Below the pieces are notes generated by a model. It was given only the letters and a program-made list of their open reading frames with translations, had not been told where the DNA came from and searched no databases. The translations under genes were made by a program, and so were the position numbers. DNA of 36,045 nucleotides from BS750m-G69 sp964441235 (GTDB lineage Bacteria; Fidelibacterota; UBA2242): the NCBI GenBank assembly GCA_964441235.1, contig CAYTUQ010000040.1, positions 1 to 36,045 on the forward strand, written 5' to 3'. Position 1 is the stretch's first letter. Each line of letters begins with the position of its first letter. This document shows, piece after piece, positions 1 to 7,475 of the stretch.

Positions 1-573
1 CCTTTTTGCAAAACTTATCCTTTATTTTACCCACTCATTTTGAGAAGGAACCTAAAAACAAGAATCAGAGAAATACATGAGCTTGTGAAAGTAAACGAAA
101 ACACCAATGCTGATTGGAGAGAACCTTTTCATGACCCCGACCACCCTGATGGTTTTCTTCCTGAACAGGGCGTTTTTTATCACTACCCAATTGACAACGG
201 GGCAACAATAGATTATGTCGTGAAAGGGAATTTGGCTTACTTGACCTACACTTTTCCGGACGGCGCGGAAGCGTATTACGAAGTCGATGAAAATGGCAGC
301 GTGAAATATGGTAAATTCCCATATCCATTAGGAGAATATAAATTCGATATACCTAATAGATTGATTTTAGAACAAAAAACTCAGGTGTCTGAGACTATAT
401 CAACCACTCAAATACGTTTAAAATGGGGTGGTCACATTACCATTATTGATGATCTACAAAACAATAATAGACGATTGGATATCCAAACTCCGTTCTCTGT
501 GGACCACTCAAAACGAATAATCAAAATTATTAATCCAAAGCGTAGCACACATAGTGGAATAATACCAAAATAA
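1..573 (+). CDS. Unknown protein, probably 5'-partial at the window edge
   Basis: I do not recognise this protein. The frame is open from the first base of the window to the TAA at 571-573. The earliest in-window start is a TTG at 40, which has no convincing Shine-Dalgarno, so the gene probably begins outside the window. From the TTG it encodes 177 residues, hydrophilic, with no signal peptide or membrane segment. It holds an acidic/aromatic stretch (WREPFHDPDHPDGF, then YHYP) and a beta-rich middle (YVVKGNLAYLTYTFPDGAEAYYEVDENGSVKYG). Such small beta-rich C-terminal modules occur at the ends of larger secreted or polymorphic-toxin proteins, but nothing here proves that. The next gene starts 202 bp downstream and is likely a separate unit; a weak 6-bp hairpin (GCCGAA/TTCGGC, 626-646) lies between them. 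Confidence 0.5.
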   Translation, partial: PFCKTYPLFYPLILRRNLKTRIREIHELVKVNENTNADWREPFHDPDHPDGFLPEQGVFYHYPIDNGATIDYVVKGNLAYLTYTFPDGAEAYYEVDENGSVKYGKFPYPLGEYKFDIPNRLILEQKTQVSETISTTQIRLKWGGHITIIDDLQNNNRRLDIQTPFSVDHSKRIIKIINPKRSTHSGIIPK

Positions 574-775
574 AAATAATGTATAACGAATCTTCGCACC
601 TGGCGATATAAATAAAATAACGATAGCCGAAGATCTTTTATTCGGCATTAGAGTACACAAGCAGAGGTTGAACAACCTGCTTTGATAAAAGTCATCTGAT
701 AGACCAGGAAGGCATTGCACTAAAAACTGGATATATAAGAGATGGAATGTAGAATTCATTAAAAATGGGATTAAC

Positions 776-3661
776 ATGAAACGTATTATTCTTGTTTCAA
801 TTATTATCTTTTCTTCTTTTGCTTTTTCAAATACGATCAATATTCCTGATGATTATTCGACAATACAAGCTGGATTGAATGCCGCTGATTCAAGCGATAC
901 AGTTCTTGTACAACCAGGCACATACTATGAAAATATCTTCTGGCCCGATAAAAATAGCTTGGTATTAATTGGGGCATCACGAGAAAATACAATTATTAAT
1001 GGTTCTAATTTAGGAACTACAATAATTATTAATCCTCTAAATAACAGTATCAACGAATCAACTATAATTAAAAATCTATCTATCATTTCTGGTGGAAATA
1101 CAACAAATGGTGGTGGAATTTTGATAGTTAATAGTTCGCCTACCCTAATTAATCTTTCAATCAGTAATAATTCTGCTGACAAAGGCGGCGGATTATATTT
1201 AAAGAACTCTCAGGCTAAAATAAATTATTGTATTATTTCAAATAATAAAACTATTTCAGAAGGTGGGGATGTTAATGAGGGTGGCGGAATTTACATTTTG
1301 GGTGGATCTCCAACTTTATTAGGTACAATTGTTTCGGGCAATACAAGTTTTAGAGGAGCGGGAATTAGTTTATCAGATGGAATAATCAAAATTGACTCTT
1401 CTACTTTTAATAACAATATAGCAGAACAAAATGGTGGAGCAGTTTATTTATTCGGGAATTCTAATTGTGAAATATTAAACTCCAAAATAAAAGCGAATAA
1501 AGCTCCTAATCTTGGCGGAGGTGTTTGTAATTATGGTGGCGTATGCATTATTGATAATACTGTTTTAGATAATAATTTCTCATACAATGGTGGTGGCATA
1601 TACTCGCAAAACAAGACAACCGTTAAGAATTCATTTATTATAAATCATTCAGGTTCTGTATTCGGTGCGGCTATTTTGTCTAACCATAATTTGGAAGTTC
1701 AAAATTCAGTTATCGCATATAATTCTGCAAATGCTAAGGCAAATCCAAACTGTGAAGGTGGAGGGATTTACGTTAATTTTCATTCTAATATTGTTTTACA
1801 AAAGGTAGCATTCCTTGGTAATAATTCCTTAAAATCTGGTGGCTGTTTATCTGTAAGTGAGAATTCTAATTTGACTATTGAAAACTGTACCTTTTCTAAT
1901 AATTCTTCTACTAAGGGAGACGCAATATATGTCAATGGATTGAATAATAATACGATTACTAACAATAATTTTTTTAAAAATGGATATGGCTTATTCAACG
2001 AGGATAATACTGTTTACATAAACGCAATAAATAATTTTTGGGGACATTTTACTGGTCCCTTTAATCAGGATAACAATCCAAATGGACTTGGAGACTCTAT
2101 AAATTATTTTGTAAATGCTACTCCTTGGTTGTCAAGTCCTAATGTCGATGCTCCGCCCTCACCCCCATTGAGTATCATAATTGAAAATATTACTAATAAT
2201 TCTATCACATTAAATTGGAACAATATTCAAATAGGCGATTTAGCGGGTTACAAAATTTATTATGATACAGATTCAAGTAGTTATTCTTATTCAAATTCAA
2301 TTGACATTGGATTGGACACAAATTATACACTTTCTAATCTAACAACCGGTACAGAATATTTTATCGCTGTAACCACTTACGATATAGATGGAAATGAAAG
2401 CTGGTATTCAAAGGAAGTTGTAGCATGTCCTCAACCCGCTCCATTAATTCATACTTCTACAAATGAAATTAATTATGGAACTGTAGTTTTAGGCGATACA
2501 TCAGAAAGAGTTTTGACAATTTCTAATCAGGGAACTGCGGAATTAAATGTGACTGAAATATCTTCCCTGAATTCTCAATTTATACCTACATATACGAGTT
2601 TTAATCTGTTAGTTGGAAAGCAAAAGGAAATTACTATAAAATTCATTCCTGAAACCTACGGACAGATTACATCGAATCTCATAATAAACAGCAATGCTTA
2701 TAATGATTCATTGCTAATAGTAATATTGTCAGGTTTTGGCAATCTATCGCCTGAACCACAATTATTTTCCATAGAAGACATACCTGATGATCAAGGTGGA
2801 GAAGTTCGTTTGAAATTCAGAAGAAGTAAATATGATGGACTTGACAGTACTTATAAAATTGTCAGTTACACTGTTTGGAGATTAATAGAAAATATTGATT
2901 GGGATGCAGTTGGTATGTTTAACGCTGTTCATGATTCTTTCTATTATTTTGTCGCTCCGACTTTAGGTGATTCTACTGTACACGGAATTTTATGGTCAAC
3001 ATATAAGGTGTCCGCCCATACAGAAAATCCCGATATCTTTTTCTACTCGGATTCATTAAGAGGTTATTCGATAGATAATATTGCTCCCGGTGTTCCTGAA
3101 GGTTTATTAGCTAAAGAATCCAATGATAATATTTTATTGACCTGGCATCCAAATAACGAAAAAGATTTTCAGTATTATGGAATATACAGGTCAACTTGCT
3201 CGAACTTTGATCCTGATACAATGGAAATATATACTTCTGCCACATCAGACACATTTCTTTACGATAGTGATATAGAAGGCAATATAAATTATTACTATCG
3301 TATATCTGCATTTGATTACTCCGGCAATGAAAGTGAATATTCTCCGGAAGTCACATCGCTAATTGTAGGATTGCAGTCAAATGGCAAAAATGTACCAGCT
3401 GAATACTCACTATCACAAAACTACCCTAACCCATTTAATCCGGTAACAAATATTAAATATGCTATACCTGAGCAATCATACGTAACTTTAAAAATAATTA
3501 ATTCAGCCGGTCAGGTAGTTGATGTATTAGTAAATAAAAAGCAATCGCCGGGTTATTATACAATACAATGGGACGCTTCCGGAGTAAGTTCCGGAATTTA
3601 TCTATATAAAATTAATACTAAGGAATTTAGTAGTGTAAAGAAATGTTTATTTATCAAATAG
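776..3661 (+). CDS. Secreted parallel beta-helix protein with FN3 domains and T9SS sorting tail
   Basis: A 961-residue exported surface or extracellular protein. Residues 1-18 are a signal peptide (MKRIILVSIIIFSSFAFS). Next comes the usual opening of secreted beta-helix proteins (INIPDDYSTIQAGLNAA...DTVLVQPGTYYENI) and about 400 residues of right-handed beta-helix coils rich in Asn, Gly and Ser, with recurring GGGI/GGGL turns. Around 460-550 is a fibronectin-III-like domain (SITLNWNN...YKIYYDTD). At 555-660 is an ASPM/SPD-2/Hydin-like domain (INYGTVVLGDTSERVLTISNQGTAEL). A second FN3-like domain lies near 775-870. The last 80 residues are a type A T9SS sorting domain (YSLSQNYPNPFNP...GIYLYKI). 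By family knowledge the tail is cleaved during export through the type IX system and the protein is anchored or released. The ligand is unknown; beta-helix folds suggest polysaccharide binding or cleavage, but no catalytic residues are assignable. Confidence 0.9.
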   Translation: MKRIILVSIIIFSSFAFSNTINIPDDYSTIQAGLNAADSSDTVLVQPGTYYENIFWPDKNSLVLIGASRENTIINGSNLGTTIIINPLNNSINESTIIKNLSIISGGNTTNGGGILIVNSSPTLINLSISNNSADKGGGLYLKNSQAKINYCIISNNKTISEGGDVNEGGGIYILGGSPTLLGTIVSGNTSFRGAGISLSDGIIKIDSSTFNNNIAEQNGGAVYLFGNSNCEILNSKIKANKAPNLGGGVCNYGGVCIIDNTVLDNNFSYNGGGIYSQNKTTVKNSFIINHSGSVFGAAILSNHNLEVQNSVIAYNSANAKANPNCEGGGIYVNFHSNIVLQKVAFLGNNSLKSGGCLSVSENSNLTIENCTFSNNSSTKGDAIYVNGLNNNTITNNNFFKNGYGLFNEDNTVYINAINNFWGHFTGPFNQDNNPNGLGDSINYFVNATPWLSSPNVDAPPSPPLSIIIENITNNSITLNWNNIQIGDLAGYKIYYDTDSSSYSYSNSIDIGLDTNYTLSNLTTGTEYFIAVTTYDIDGNESWYSKEVVACPQPAPLIHTSTNEINYGTVVLGDTSERVLTISNQGTAELNVTEISSLNSQFIPTYTSFNLLVGKQKEITIKFIPETYGQITSNLIINSNAYNDSLLIVILSGFGNLSPEPQLFSIEDIPDDQGGEVRLKFRRSKYDGLDSTYKIVSYTVWRLIENIDWDAVGMFNAVHDSFYYFVAPTLGDSTVHGILWSTYKVSAHTENPDIFFYSDSLRGYSIDNIAPGVPEGLLAKESNDNILLTWHPNNEKDFQYYGIYRSTCSNFDPDTMEIYTSATSDTFLYDSDIEGNINYYYRISAFDYSGNESEYSPEVTSLIVGLQSNGKNVPAEYSLSQNYPNPFNPVTNIKYAIPEQSYVTLKIINSAGQVVDVLVNKKQSPGYYTIQWDASGVSSGIYLYKINTKEFSSVKKCLFIK

Positions 3662-3692
3662 TATCAAATGACCAGAGGAGTCACATAAAAAT

Positions 3693-3727
3693 TTGACAGG
3701 ATTTACTGGATAAACATGATATATTAA
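3693..3727. repeat. Interspersed ACAGGAT-type repeat, copy 1
   Basis: This stretch begins TTTGACAGGAT and ends GATATATTAA. The reverse complement of the copy at 4280-4350 begins with the same TTTGACAGGAT word and contains GGAT, ACA and ATTAATA words in similar order, so the two copies lie in inverted orientation on either side of the broken GxxExxY gene. It may be a REP-like repeat or a relic mobilised together with that gene. The family name is not known to me. Confidence 0.45.
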
Positions 3728-3843
3728 TAGATATTTCATCCAGTTAATCACAAAATAAATCATAACCTACAGGAGGTTTAAAAAATGGAGCATAAGGAAT
3801 TAACAGAAAAAATAATAGGTTGTGCTTATCGGGTATATAATAA

Positions 3844-3860
3844 TCCCGCCAGCTGGCGGA
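3844..3860. repeat. 17-bp single-hairpin insertion inside the GxxExxY gene
   Basis: The segment reads TCCCGCCAGCTGGCGGA, a near-perfect palindrome (14 bp, CCGCCAGCTGGCGG, is exact). It sits where family members continue from N-N into the G-x-G-F-L-E motif. Removing it leaves AAT AAT GGA TTT TTA GAA (NNGFLE) in frame, with about three family residues missing, so insertion was accompanied by a small loss or by earlier decay. Confidence 0.6.
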
Positions 3861-3880
3861 TGGATTTTTAGAATCTGTTT

Positions 3881-3950
3881 ACCCCGTGTAATAGGATAGA
3901 TTATTGTCTTCTAAGTAGTATGAATTGGATATAGTATTACACGGGGTGAA
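3881..3950. repeat. CCCCGTG-bounded palindromic element, copy 1 (about 69 bp)
   Basis: Perfect 13-bp inverted repeats (ACCCCGTGTAATA at 3881-3893, TATTACACGGGGT at 3935-3947) flank an AT-rich core containing AAGTAGTATGAATT. The element interrupts the GxxExxY gene between the codons of V and Y in ESVYEKC. Deleting 69 bp (3882-3950) rejoins GTT TAT GAG AAG exactly. A related element lies at 18700-18763 inside another gene. Confidence 0.7.
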
Positions 3951-4091
3951 TGAGAAGTGTTTATTAATTGAATTACAAAAAGCAGATCTTCAAGTAAAAG
4001 CGCAAGTACCTATTACTGTTTATTACGACACTGAAATAGTTGGAGAATTTGTCTCAGATATTTTAGTAGAAGATCGAGTAATTTTAGAGTT

Positions 4092-4114
4092 TCCCGAAGG
4101 GATCCCTTATGGGA
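4092..4114. repeat. Twin mini-hairpin unit U1 (23 bp), inside the GxxExxY gene
   Basis: Two adjacent hairpins: TCCC-GAA-GGGA and TCCC-TTAT-GGGA. Exact removal of these 23 bp turns GAGTT...AAAATCTGTT into GAG TTA AAA TCT GTT (E-L-K-S-V), the conserved GxxExxY reading, so the insertion boundaries are resolved to the base. Confidence 0.8.
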
Positions 4115-4279
4115 AAAATCTGTTCGCCGAATAGTAAAGGCTCACGAAATTCAATTAGTGAACTATTTAGTTGCAACAGGGAAAGATGTTGGTTTACTTT
4201 TAAACTTTGGAGAAAGAAAGGTTGAAGTAAAAAGGAAAGTTCGTCAATTAACAGATATGACATATTAACGTTATTTATC

Positions 4280-4350
4280 AAAATTTACAGGATATATTAA
4301 TCTTGTCAATCCTGTCCCGACAGGGATCCCTCTGGGATTATCCTGTCAAA
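4280..4350. repeat. Interspersed ACAGGAT-type repeat, copy 2, interrupted by a twin hairpin
   Basis: Contains AAATTTACAGGATATATTAA, then TCTTGTCAATCCTG, then after a 23-bp insertion TTATCCTGTCAAA. Without the insertion the arm reads AATCCTGTTATCCTGTCAAA, whose reverse complement matches the start of the copy at 3693. It lies between the GxxExxY remnant and the NIF3 fragment. Confidence 0.45.
4315..4337. repeat. Twin mini-hairpin unit U2 (23 bp), inside a repeat
   Basis: TCCC-GACA-GGGA followed by TCCC-TCT-GGGA. It splits the CCTG/TTATCCTGTC arm of the interspersed repeat, and removing exactly 23 bp rejoins the arm. It shares all stem bases with U1 but has different loops. Confidence 0.7.
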
Positions 4351-4374
4351 ATGAAATTAAAACAAGGTGAATAC

Positions 4375-4560
4375 ATGAAACGCAGCGAATTGACTCAATA
4401 TTTAAATACTTACTTACGCATTGATGATTTTAAAGATTATTCTTCCAATGGATTACAGGTTGAAGGTAAGGATGAAATTAATAAAATTGTAACCGGAGTA
4501 AGTGCCAATGTGGAATTATTTGAAAAAGCTATTGAATTAAAAGCCGATGCAATTATCGTT
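4375..4560 (+). pseudogene. 5' fragment of a NIF3/YbgI-family dinuclear metal protein gene
   Basis: ATG 4375 follows an AAGGTGA Shine-Dalgarno. The 62 codons read MKRSELTQYLNTYL...DYSSNGLQVEG...KIVTGVSANVELFEKAIELKADAIIV, a typical NIF3/YbgI N-terminus. In intact members the next residues are the metal-binding HHGLFW motif. Here the frame passes directly into an unrelated GH5-like sequence (PGVSISDPDKIAG). All metal-ligand motifs are lost, so no function is expected. The join is in frame and looks like a deletion scar. Confidence 0.8.
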
Positions 4561-4914
4561 CCCGGTGTTTCAATCTCTGACCCCGATAAAATTGCCGGAC
4601 AGAGGCAGTGGAAAAAAGAGCTTTTCGAGCAAATTGAAGAAATGGGGGCAAATATTTTCCGTATTCCGGTACATCTGATTGCCTGGCGCGGGAGAACCCT
4701 TACAGCTTATCTGGAATTACTGGATTAGGCGGTGAATTGGTGTACTGAATTGGGCCTTTATGTTATCATTGATTGGCATTCCATTGGTAACTTGGAGATG
4801 GAACTGTTCCAGCATTGGATGTACGGCATCATCCAGAGGGAGACCTATCAGCTCTGGCAGAACACTGCCGGTCATTTTCGGGGCAATAATACAGTGGCTT
4901 TGTGGCATACCTGA
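4561..4914 (+). pseudogene. Internal fragment of a GH5-like glycoside hydrolase gene
   Basis: The reading frame of the NIF3 fragment continues as GVSISDPDKIAGQRQWKKELFEQIEEMGANIFRIPVHLIAWRG, then a TAG at 4726-4728, then AVNWCTELGLYVIIDWHSIGNLEME...RETYQLWQNTAGHFRGNNTVALWHT and TGA. The GANIFRIPVH and YVIIDWHS elements and the 'FW..iA.hF.gnnTVa' stretch are hallmarks of GH5 endo-glycanases. The acid/base motif (NEP) that should follow is missing, as is everything after it. TAG probably replaced GAG, since family members tend to have E-A-V-N there. It sits 47 bp before the sugar symporter, so the live locus once had an endo-beta-glycanase. Confidence 0.75.
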
Positions 4915-4961
4915 ATAGTTACGAATATTATAGGTAAATCATTTAAAAAGGAGTTGAGACG

Positions 4962-6365
4962 ATGAACGAAGTAAGCCAAAAACTTTCTTTCCGGGAAAAA
5001 ATCTCGTACGGTTTCGGAGACCTTGCCTCTGTGCTCTATTGGCAAACTTTTATGCTGTATTTCACCTACTTCTATACTGATGTATTTCTGATCCCGGCGA
5101 GTGTTGCTGCGACCATGTTTCTGGTCAGTCGGATTTGGGATGGTGTAAATGATCCGATGATGGGAATCATCGCCGATCGTACCAATACCCGATGGGGCAA
5201 ATTTCGCCCCTATCTGCTCTGGATGTGCGTTCCCCTTGCTGTGATTGGTGTATTGACCTTTACAGTACCCAATTTCGGATTGACCGGCAAAATTATTTGG
5301 GCTTATGCAACTTTTATTTTAATCATGATGCTTTATACGGCAATAAATATTCCCTATACGGCTCTTCTGGGAGTCATATCGGCTGACTCAAAGGAGCGCA
5401 CGACAGTTTCTTCGATAAAATTTATGTTTGCCTTTACTGCCGGTACTATCATCTCGGCAACGCTGTTACCAATGACAAAGGCGTTGGGTGGAGGAAATGA
5501 CGCCAAAGGCTGGCAAACAACGTTTATTATATACGGAATTGCAGCAATCGCTTTTTTCCTGATTGCTTTTAAAGGGACCCGGGAGCGGGTACGACCACCC
5601 AAATCTCAGGTGCCCTCGGTTAAGAAGGATCTGTATGAGTTGATTACTAATGGCCCCTGGCTGATTCTTCTTGCCGTAACTATTACCTTTATTCTTTTCG
5701 TCGCTGTGAGAAGCAGTGTAACTGTCCATTATTTTAAATATATAATTGGTACCCAGAAAATCACTTTGCCTTTTATTAAAAACAAAACCTATGACTTTGT
5801 AACCATTACTTCGGCTTTTAACACCGTCGGGCAGATTTCATCTTTCCTGGGTGTATTATTAGTCAATTGGTTTGCCAAAGCCGTGGGTAAGAAAAAGGCT
5901 TTCATCATATTATTCATTATTGCCATTGTCAGTACAGCATCTTTCTACTTTCTGACGGCTAGTGAGATTGGCCTGATTTTTTTCTTTCAGATTATTGGGT
6001 CGATGACCGGCGGACCTCTCAGTGTTTTAATATGGGCAATGTATGCAGATACAGCTGATTATGCCGAGTGGAAACGAGGCCGACGGGCAACCGGCCTTAT
6101 CTTTTCTGCCTCGACGATGTCCCAGAAATTTGGTTGGGCATTTGGCGCTTTTATCGCACTGAATCTTATGTCCCATGTCGGCTTTGAAGCCAATCAGGCC
6201 CAATCCGAACAGAGCATGCACGGACTGTTACTGTTGTTTAGTTTGATACCAGCCGGATTTGGCATTTTGTCTATTGTCATGTCCTTTTTCTATCCATTGG
6301 ATGATAAAAAAGTGGCTCGGATTAGTGCAGATTTAGCTGAAAGACGTAAAGAAAGTGGCGAGTAG
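4962..6365 (+). CDS. GPH-family sugar:cation symporter (MelB-like)
   Basis: A 467-residue inner-membrane transporter of the glycoside-pentoside-hexuronide family, with about twelve hydrophobic segments and typical length. The family signature is present near the N-terminus (GFGDLASVLYW; SRIWDGVNDPMMGIIADRTNTRWGKFRPYLLW), including the Asp residues that bind the coupling cation in MelB. The central loop carries KGTRERV, also typical. AAAAAGGAG lies well spaced before ATG 4962. It is followed by GH130 and GH94 phosphorylases on the same strand, with gaps of only tens of bases, so it most likely imports the oligosaccharides they cleave. The exact sugar and the Na+/H+ preference cannot be read from the sequence. 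Confidence 0.9.
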   Translation: MNEVSQKLSFREKISYGFGDLASVLYWQTFMLYFTYFYTDVFLIPASVAATMFLVSRIWDGVNDPMMGIIADRTNTRWGKFRPYLLWMCVPLAVIGVLTFTVPNFGLTGKIIWAYATFILIMMLYTAINIPYTALLGVISADSKERTTVSSIKFMFAFTAGTIISATLLPMTKALGGGNDAKGWQTTFIIYGIAAIAFFLIAFKGTRERVRPPKSQVPSVKKDLYELITNGPWLILLAVTITFILFVAVRSSVTVHYFKYIIGTQKITLPFIKNKTYDFVTITSAFNTVGQISSFLGVLLVNWFAKAVGKKKAFIILFIIAIVSTASFYFLTASEIGLIFFFQIIGSMTGGPLSVLIWAMYADTADYAEWKRGRRATGLIFSASTMSQKFGWAFGAFIALNLMSHVGFEANQAQSEQSMHGLLLLFSLIPAGFGILSIVMSFFYPLDDKKVARISADLAERRKESGE

Positions 6366-6428
6366 ATGCTTACTTAGCCTGTTCGCAAAAGGTTATTCGA
6401 GAACAAAGACAAATTGGAAAGGAATGCA

Positions 6429-7421
6429 GTGAAAAAGACTATTATTGGCGACGCACTCCCCAATATTCCCTGGGAAGATAAACCGCGGGAAAGTAGCGAA
6501 ATCGTCTGGCGTTACAGTGGGAACCCAATCATCGGGTGGAATTCCATTCCTCACGCTGCGCGTATTTTTAATAGTGCTGTATTGCCATATAATGGTAAAT
6601 TCGTCGGCGTATTCCGTGCCGATCAGAGAAACGGTCGGGCAACCCTGTTTTTTGGGAGAAGCAAGGATGCCTTGAACTGGGAAATCGGTCCCAATCCCAT
6701 AGATTGGGTAAATGAGGAAGGTGATCCCTGTCCCCTTAGCTATGGATATGATCCCCGATTCGTTAAAATTGATGACACATACTATATTGTCTGGTGCGAT
6801 GATATGCACGGCGCATCCATCGGTCTGGGCAAGACATATGATTTCAAAACTTTTATCCGTATGCCTAACCCCCTGCTGCCTTTCAACCGCAATGGGGTGC
6901 TTTTTCCCCGTAAAGTGAAGGGCAAATACCTGCTGCTCAGTCGTCCCAGCGACAGCGGTCATACACCCTTTGGCGATATTTTTCTCAGCGAAAGTCCGGA
7001 CATGATCCATTGGGGTAAGCATAGATGGGTCATGGGCTGCGGTGGACATGGATGGTGGCAGGGTGTGAAAATCGGCGCTGGCGCCGTACCTATAGAAACT
7101 ACCGAGGGCTGGTTGCTTTTTTACCATGGCGTTTCTACTACCTGTAATGGTTTTGTTTACAGCTTCGGCGCATCAATACTAGATATTGACGACCCCGGTA
7201 AGGTACTCTATCGTACCCGCGATTATTTGTTAACTCCTGAAAAAACTTATGAAACTATGGGATTCGTCCCCAATGTGGTTTTTCCCTGCGCTAATCTATA
7301 CGATGCCGAAACCGGAAGAATTGCTATTTACTACGGTGCGGCTGACACCTATACTGCCGTTGCTTTTGCACAGGTAGATGAATTGATTGATTATATAAAA
7401 AATAACTCGGAAGTGTTTTAA
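6429..7421 (+). CDS. GH130 beta-mannoside-type glycoside phosphorylase
   Basis: A cytoplasmic enzyme of about 330 residues with the five-bladed propeller sequence of GH130. Members cleave beta-mannosides (Man-Glc, Man-GlcNAc, mannooligosaccharides) with inorganic phosphate, releasing mannose 1-phosphate. Visible landmarks are GNPIIGWNS near the N-terminus, VGVFRADQRNGRATLFFGRSKDALNWE, the catalytic-Asp motif SYGYDPRF (Asp about 108), PRKVKGKYLLLSRPSD, and WWQGVKIGAGAVPIET...LLFYHGV. I chose GTG 6429 because GGAAAGGA sits at the right distance; the frame also opens at TTG 6414, but that codon overlaps the ribosome-binding site. It lies between the GPH symporter and a GH94 enzyme and is surely co-transcribed with them. 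The subfamily and substrate are not certain. Confidence 0.87.
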   Translation: MKKTIIGDALPNIPWEDKPRESSEIVWRYSGNPIIGWNSIPHAARIFNSAVLPYNGKFVGVFRADQRNGRATLFFGRSKDALNWEIGPNPIDWVNEEGDPCPLSYGYDPRFVKIDDTYYIVWCDDMHGASIGLGKTYDFKTFIRMPNPLLPFNRNGVLFPRKVKGKYLLLSRPSDSGHTPFGDIFLSESPDMIHWGKHRWVMGCGGHGWWQGVKIGAGAVPIETTEGWLLFYHGVSTTCNGFVYSFGASILDIDDPGKVLYRTRDYLLTPEKTYETMGFVPNVVFPCANLYDAETGRIAIYYGAADTYTAVAFAQVDELIDYIKNNSEVF

Positions 7422-7475
7422 AAAAATAACTTATTATTTCCAGGTTATTTTGATGATAGGAGGAGGAGTAATACA

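Larger units (their letters stand above)
3785..4268 (+). pseudogene. GxxExxY-family protein (PD-(D/E)XK nuclease superfamily), broken by three insertions
   Basis: A strong Shine-Dalgarno (AGGAGG, 3771-3776) precedes ATG 3785. The frame starts MEHKELTEKIIGCAYRVYNN, the typical GxxExxY opening, but then meets three foreign palindromic segments: 3844-3860, 3881-3950 and 4092-4114. Removing them on paper rebuilds GFLESVYEKCLLIELQKADLQV, then VEDRVILELKSVRRIVKAHE, then the ending KRKVRQLTDMTY at 4268. The family is named for its G..E..Y motif and is assigned to PD-(D/E)XK nuclease-like folds; its cellular role is not established. About three codons of the GxGFLE region are also missing at the first insertion. 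As it stands the gene cannot make a full protein. The longest leftover frame, 3925-4134, is only its middle portion. Confidence 0.85.
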
